Positions 17,220 to 20,628 of a stretch of DNA of 20,628 bases are shown here, one piece after another. The stretch is taken from assembly GCA_050733935.1 (NCBI GenBank), contig JBOHUC010000173.1, positions 1 to 20,628 of the forward strand, in the 5' to 3' direction. The DNA is from JBOHUC01 sp050733935 (GTDB lineage Bacteria; Eisenbacteria; RBG-16-71-46; DASYSL01). Under the pieces are notes generated by a model. The model was not told the origin of the DNA and searched no databases. It worked only from the letters and a program-made list of their open reading frames with translations. Both the position numbers and the translations under genes were made by a program. Each line of letters starts with the position of its first letter. The stretch's first letter is position 1.

Positions 17220-17732
17220 GTGCCGCCGCCTACCCGTGATTCGGTGATCACACTGCGCGAGGTCACGAAGGACACCGTCCGGGCGATCTGCCGGCTCGCG
17301 GTCCGTCCCGATCAGACGAACTTCGTGGCCCCGAACGCGGTGTCGATCGCGCAGGCGTACTTCGACCGCGAGATCGCGTGGTTTCGCGCGATCTACGCCG
17401 ACGACACGCCGGTCGGCTTCCTCATGCTCGAGGACGAGCCGGACAAACAGCACTACCACTTGTGGCGGTTCATGATCGACGCGCGCTATCAGTCGCTCGG
17501 ATTCGGGAAGCGCGCGCTCGAGGTCCTCATGGAGCACGTGCGGACGCGCCCCGGCGCCAGCGCGCTCACGCTGAGCTGCGTGCCGGGCGAGGGATCGCCC
17601 GGACCGTTCTACGAGCGGATGGGCTTCTCGTACACGGGCGAGAAGGATGAGGACGAGCTCGTCATGCGCCGGGAGCTCGACGCTCCCGACGCTCCGGGAG
17701 TTCCCCACACTCCCACGCGGAATCCCTCGTAG
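17220..17732 (+). CDS. GNAT-family N-acetyltransferase, BltD/diamine-acetyltransferase-like
   Basis: A 170-residue enzyme expected to move an acetyl group from acetyl-CoA to a small amine. HYHLWRFMIDARYQSLGFGKRALEVL carries the CoA pyrophosphate-binding motif A (Q-S-L-G-F-G), and the closing GFSYTGEKDEDELVMRREL is typical of the family. The WRFMID lead-in is like polyamine acetyltransferases such as BltD, but substrate cannot be read from the sequence. The GTG at 17220 has GGAGA just upstream with tight spacing; a GTG at 17244 is an alternative. The last 124 bases overlap the opposite-strand lipoprotein gene, and its stop codon lies in a hairpin. Confidence 0.85.
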   Translation: MPPPTRDSVITLREVTKDTVRAICRLAVRPDQTNFVAPNAVSIAQAYFDREIAWFRAIYADDTPVGFLMLEDEPDKQHYHLWRFMIDARYQSLGFGKRALEVLMEHVRTRPGASALTLSCVPGEGSPGPFYERMGFSYTGEKDEDELVMRRELDAPDAPGVPHTPTRNPS

Positions 17733-18334
17733 AACGAGGGCCACGGGAGCGTCCGGCGGGACGCCGGCTTCATCTCGAGCACGAACCGCCCGCCGGTGAC
17801 CGTCACGCTGTCTCCGCTCTCCTGGTGCACGCCCTCGAATTCGAACTGTCCCTCGAGAATCGCACTCGTCTCGTCGTAGCGGGAGAAGGTGAGCGTTCCC
17901 CGGTGGGTCGCGTCGGTGACGAAGGACGACGTGTCCGCGAGGCTGTCGACCCACACCGCCCACGTGAGCGTACGCGGCGGCGGCACTCCGAGATCGATCA
18001 CGTCCGGAGCCGGGTCGAGCGCGAACGTCTGGGGCGGGCGGAAGCGGCCGTAGAAGCCGAGAACGAGAAGGCTTCCGTCCGGGTCGTCGTTACTCCGTCG
18101 CGTCGCCCGCACGATGAGTGCCCGCGTCGTGTCATTGAGCGGAAACTCGAGGATCGCAATCGACGTGTCGGGCTCGCCGAATGCCGTCGGCACGCCGCTC
18201 GTCCACGAAACGCCGTCCACGCTCGCGCTCACGACGGAGGGCCCGCTCGGAAGAGGCTCGGTCGTCTCGTCGTCGCCGCATCCTGTGACGGCGACGGCGA
18301 CAGCGAGGGCGAGCGCGTGAGCGAACGTGCGCAT
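17609..18334 (-). CDS. secreted lipoprotein of unknown function
   Basis: A 241-residue lipoprotein. GAGGAG precedes the ATG at 18334, and the signal peptide MRTFAHALALAVAVAVTGC ends in a lipobox with Cys19. The mature part begins with an acidic linker and then a beta-rich domain (VSASVDGVSW, GTLTFSRYDETSAILEGQFEFEGV, DSVTVTGGRFVLEM). It resembles small lipoproteins whose last strand is usually the final one. Here some 48 residues follow GGRFVLEM, Ser-rich and running antisense through the GNAT gene, so the natural stop may have been lost. It is last in the minus-strand operon, 8 bases after the methyltransferase. Confidence 0.75.
   Translation of the reverse strand: MRTFAHALALAVAVAVTGCGDDETTEPLPSGPSVVSASVDGVSWTSGVPTAFGEPDTSIAILEFPLNDTTRALIVRATRRSNDDPDGSLLVLGFYGRFRPPQTFALDPAPDVIDLGVPPPRTLTWAVWVDSLADTSSFVTDATHRGTLTFSRYDETSAILEGQFEFEGVHQESGDSVTVTGGRFVLEMKPASRRTLPWPSFYEGFRVGVWGTPGASGASSSRRMTSSSSSFSPVYEKPIRS
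17724..17764. terminator. two adjacent hairpins between convergent genes
   Basis: CCCTCGT/ACGAGGG (17724-17730, 17734-17740; 3-base loop) spans the GNAT stop codon. GCGTCC/GGACGC (17749-17754, 17759-17764; 4-base loop) follows. They could stop transcription from both sides, although neither is followed by a clear T run. Confidence 0.35.
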
Positions 18335-18342
18335 GGGTCTCC

Positions 18343-19173
18343 TCAGAAGTCGCGCCGGACGCCGCGCGCGATCGCGGCGGCGCGGTCGTAACGCACGCGC
18401 CCGCTCGCGTCCGTGTACTTGCGGAACAGCTCGCGCGCGCGTTGCTCGATCTCCTGCTTCTGATCGAGCGTCATGCGCCCGTACGCGAGCGCGAACGGCG
18501 GGCGGCCGTCGCGCATCCGCTGCCACGCCAGATCGACGCTCGCGTACTCGCAGGGCACGATGATCTCCGTCCAGGTGACCTCATTGAAGTGCGTCCCGAG
18601 GCGCGCGAGCGCCGCCTGCGCGTCCCCCCAGCTCTCGGGCGTCGCAACGTCCTCGGGTGGGGGTGGAGTTACGCTCGCGAGCAGCTCGAACGTCTCCGCC
18701 ACCGGACCGACCGGAACCCAGACCGAGAGCGCGAACGCTCCGCCGGGCTTCAAGACGCGCGCCACCTCGGACACCATCCGGTCCGCGCGCGGGGCGAAGA
18801 TCACGCCGAAGTTCGACACGGCGATGTCGAACGCCGCATCGGGGACATCCCCCATGTCCTCGGCATCGCCGACCAGGAATGTGGTGTTCGTGACTCCCTG
18901 TGCCTGGGCGTGGCGCTCCGCGTACGCGACCATGGGCGGCGCGAGGTCCACGCCCACGACCCGGCCGGTCGGGCCGACGCGCTCGGCGAGCCGGATCGTG
19001 ACCGTGCCGGGACCGCAGCCGACGTCGAGCACCGAGCCTCCCCACCCGGGATCCGCGATCTCGATCAGACGGTCGGCCACCGGGCCGAGCTCGGGACCGG
19101 TGAACCGAACGTACGCATCGACGTCGAGACCCCATGCCAGCTTCTGTCGGGCCTTCAGGGCTTCCACGCTCAT
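18343..19173 (-). CDS. class I SAM-dependent methyltransferase
   Basis: A 276-residue Rossmann-fold methyltransferase of the UbiE/Methyltransf_11 type. Motif I is VLDVGCGPG (48-56), GRVVGVDLAPPMV holds the acidic residue for the SAM ribose, FLVGDAEDM is motif II-like, and the post-motif ARVLKPGGAFALSVW is clear. The substrate is unknown. The C-terminal 90 residues form a helical cap. AAGGAGA precedes the ATG at 19173, which overlaps the thioesterase stop (ATGA). Adjacent genes include no partner that names a pathway. Confidence 0.9.
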   Translation of the reverse strand: MSVEALKARQKLAWGLDVDAYVRFTGPELGPVADRLIEIADPGWGGSVLDVGCGPGTVTIRLAERVGPTGRVVGVDLAPPMVAYAERHAQAQGVTNTTFLVGDAEDMGDVPDAAFDIAVSNFGVIFAPRADRMVSEVARVLKPGGAFALSVWVPVGPVAETFELLASVTPPPPEDVATPESWGDAQAALARLGTHFNEVTWTEIIVPCEYASVDLAWQRMRDGRPPFALAYGRMTLDQKQEIEQRARELFRKYTDASGRVRYDRAAAIARGVRRDF

Positions 19174-19664
19174 CGGGGGGATTCTCCTTCCGTGGGATCG
19201 CGCCGCATGCGCATGTACGTCATGCCGGCGTGGGCGACCAGGCGCCCGTCGTCGTCGATCAGGTCGGCCTCGATCGGGCAGAGCGTGCGGCCGACCTTGA
19301 GCACCCGCGCCTCCGCGGTCACGGCTCCGCGAACGGGTGCAAGGAAGCGGATGTTCATCTCCGTGGTCGTGATGATCTCATCGGCCGGGATCAGCGTGAG
19401 CACCGCGAACGCGCCCGCGGAATCGGCGAGCGTCATGAGAAGGCCGCCGTGGAGCGACTCGTAGATCCCGTCGAAGTGTCGATCGCGCACCATCCGGATC
19501 GAACACAGGCCGCGCTCGAGCCGGACGAACTCGAGACCGAGCGTCGCCGCGATCGGGACCGAGCGACCGCGTGCGAGGATCGCCAATCTCTCGTCCTCGC
19601 GAAGCGGCGGGAGACCGGCCTCCGGGGGATCCGAACGCTCCGTGCGCGCGCGGGATGGAGTCAC
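19170..19664 (-). CDS. PaaI-like hotdog-fold thioesterase
   Basis: A 164-residue protein of the PaaI/YbgC-type acyl-CoA thioesterase group. The signature SLHGGLLMTLADSAGAFA (71-87) supplies HGG at 72-74 and Asp81 for thioester hydrolysis; the strands TTEMNIRFLAPV and AEARVLKVGRTL complete the hotdog fold. GGAGG lies just upstream of the GTG at 19664. The first 95 codons are overlapped, in another frame, by the over-long reading frame of the arfB-like gene upstream. The usual function is clearing stalled acyl-CoA esters, but the substrate cannot be read here. Confidence 0.88.
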   Translation of the reverse strand: MTPSRARTERSDPPEAGLPPLREDERLAILARGRSVPIAATLGLEFVRLERGLCSIRMVRDRHFDGIYESLHGGLLMTLADSAGAFAVLTLIPADEIITTTEMNIRFLAPVRGAVTAEARVLKVGRTLCPIEADLIDDDGRLVAHAGMTYMRMRRDPTEGESPR

Positions 19665-20139
19665 GAAACCTCCGATCGAACAGGCTTCTATCGAGCTCGT
19701 CTTCCGAGTCGGACGGACGCTGCCGCCGCGATTTGACGGTCGAGCGTCGCTTCTTCGAAGCGACCCGCTTTTCCTTCGAGGCCCGGGTCGGGGCCGTCGC
19801 GGTGCGCGGTGCCGGTCGCCGGAGCGCCCGGGCCAGGAGCTCGGCGAGCCGGGCGCGGGCGGCCGTGCGATTGCGTAACTGGCTCCGCTCGCGCGCGCTC
19901 ACGACCCGAATCGTGCCATCGGACAGGATGCGCGGCCCGAGCGCTTCGAGGATGCGCTCCCTCTGGAGCGGGTCGAGGCTCGGGGAGCGCACGACGTCGA
20001 AGCGCAGCTCGACCCGCGTGGACGAGCGATTCGCGTGCTGTCCGCCGGGTCCACCGCTCGGATCGGCGGCGAAACGGATCTCCTCCTCCGGGATGACGAG
20101 CGCCGACGAGACGACGAGGTCTTTGCCCCGCGGTCTCAC
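19378..20139 (-). CDS. arfB: ArfB/YaeJ-type ribosome-rescue peptidyl-tRNA hydrolase, over-long or frameshifted at the 3' end
   Basis: The family hydrolyses peptidyl-tRNA on stalled ribosomes without a stop codon. The release-factor motif is GGQ at residues 32-34 (GPGGQHANRSSTRVELRFDV). RSQLRNRTAARARLAELLARAL follows, and then a basic tail (ASKEKRVASKKRRSTVK) of the type that enters the mRNA channel. I chose the GTG at 20139 because it overlaps the upstream lipoprotein stop as GTGA. Homologues end near residue 140-145, about position 19705. Here the frame runs on another 110 residues over the thioesterase gene in a different frame. A TAG at 19690-19688 in another frame would give the expected length, so a one-base indel is suspected. 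Confidence 0.85.
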   Translation of the reverse strand: MRPRGKDLVVSSALVIPEEEIRFAADPSGGPGGQHANRSSTRVELRFDVVRSPSLDPLQRERILEALGPRILSDGTIRVVSARERSQLRNRTAARARLAELLARALRRPAPRTATAPTRASKEKRVASKKRRSTVKSRRQRPSDSEDELDRSLFDRRFRDSIPRAHGAFGSPGGRSPAASRGREIGDPRTRSLGPDRGDARSRVRPARARPVFDPDGARSTLRRDLRVAPRRPSHDARRFRGRVRGAHADPGR

Positions 20140-20537
20140 GGAATGCGTTCGGTGCTCACGAGCTCGACGAGCTGACCCCACATGTGAATCGATGCCTGGT
20201 CCCTGAGTATCCGTCCGCGGAACCGGACGCGCAGTCCGTCCTGGCGAAACTCCTCCGCGAGATTGACCGGGTCATACTGTTTTCCGTCGTCCGACACGAT
20301 GCCGAAGAAGCCGCCCGAGAGGTCCTGGTGACGCACGGTTCCCGTCCCTTCGACGATCGTCGTCGTGTCGGGGCTCGGCGTGCTGCCGGTGGGCGTCGAT
20401 CCGGCCGGCTCCGGCGGGCGCTGGCCCGCGGGCTCGGATGAGCAACCGGCCATGACGAGGAGAACGATCGCGCACAGGGCGGCGCGCCCTGCATGAGGCG
20501 AACGGAAGAAAGCGGGCAAAGCGATTTCGGTGCTCAT
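20136..20537 (-). CDS. small lipoprotein with OB-fold-like domain
   Basis: A 133-residue protein. AAGGAGGG precedes the ATG at 20537. The signal peptide (MSTEIALPAFFRS, then LCAIVLLVMAGC) ends in a lipobox. A Pro/Thr/Ser linker (about 34-62) leads to a compact domain with GTGTVRHQDLSGGFFGIVSDDG, YDPVNLAEEF, DGLRVRFRGRI and SIHMWGQLVELV. This layout is seen in small bacterial proteins of unknown function with an OB-like barrel. It is the first gene of the five-gene minus-strand operon. Confidence 0.8.
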   Translation of the reverse strand: MSTEIALPAFFRSPHAGRAALCAIVLLVMAGCSSEPAGQRPPEPAGSTPTGSTPSPDTTTIVEGTGTVRHQDLSGGFFGIVSDDGKQYDPVNLAEEFRQDGLRVRFRGRILRDQASIHMWGQLVELVSTERIP

Positions 20538-20593
20538 CGGTTCCCTCCTTGCGACTTTCGACGACCCGACCCGCGCCAGGCTTTTGCGAACGG

Positions 20594-20602
20594 AGCCTAG
20601 CA
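20594..20602 (-). promoter_or_regulatory. candidate extended -10 promoter of the lipoprotein-arfB-thioesterase-methyltransferase operon
   Basis: On the minus strand TGCTAGGCT gives TG-n before a weak -10 (T, A and final T match). It resembles the TGCTACGAT ahead of cdaA. The leader would be about 50 bases. No good -35 is seen. Confidence 0.3.
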
Positions 20603-20628
20603 AATGAAGCGGCCCCGCGGAACTTCGC

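Overview
This looks like a chromosomal segment from a high-GC (about 65% in most genes), diderm (two-membrane) bacterium. Several signal-peptide and beta-barrel outer-membrane proteins and two lipoproteins point that way, and genes are packed with many 4-base GTGA/ATGA overlaps. I cannot name the phylum; a little-studied FCB-like or Eisenbacteria-like lineage is only a guess.

Layout. (1) 1-1283, plus strand: an RNase H-like exonuclease-family protein cut by the window edge, a probable terminator, and a small helical TPR-like protein. (2) 2972-1321, minus strand: the c-di-AMP synthase CdaA, coupled to a multi-pass membrane protein. (3) 3191-5635, plus strand: two secreted beta-barrel proteins, the second with an N-terminal CxxCH haem-type motif. 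(4) 5636-5959, a 324-bp convergent gap holding an array of twelve short palindromes with a period of about 44 bp. (5) 11368-5960, minus strand: tRNA(CAU)-tilS-hpt-ftsH-folP, apparently one operon. The ftsH gene is interrupted in frame by a 215-residue intein. (6) 11586-14134, plus strand: an outer-membrane protein overlapping guaB by 4 bp, behind a near-consensus sigma-70 promoter. (7) 14205-17088, plus strand: a lower-GC pair encoding a phage-tail-spike-like beta-helix protein, whose ribosome-binding site sits in a perfect hairpin, and a secreted six-bladed beta-propeller. (8) 17220-17732: a GNAT acetyltransferase. (9) 20537-17609, minus strand: a five-gene overlapping operon of OB-fold-like lipoprotein, ArfB-type peptidyl-tRNA hydrolase, PaaI-like thioesterase, SAM methyltransferase and a second lipoprotein.

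How it fits together. Region 5 is a housekeeping operon for tRNA modification, purine salvage, membrane proteolysis and folate synthesis. In many bacteria folP is followed by cdaA, cdaR and glmM. Here cdaA is still downstream on the same strand, but is separated from folP by the barrel genes and the palindrome array, and cdaR/glmM are not seen. The two most unusual elements are the FtsH mini-intein, inserted three residues after the pore-loop motif of an essential protease, and the palindrome array. The array shows compensatory base changes and no consistent reading frame.
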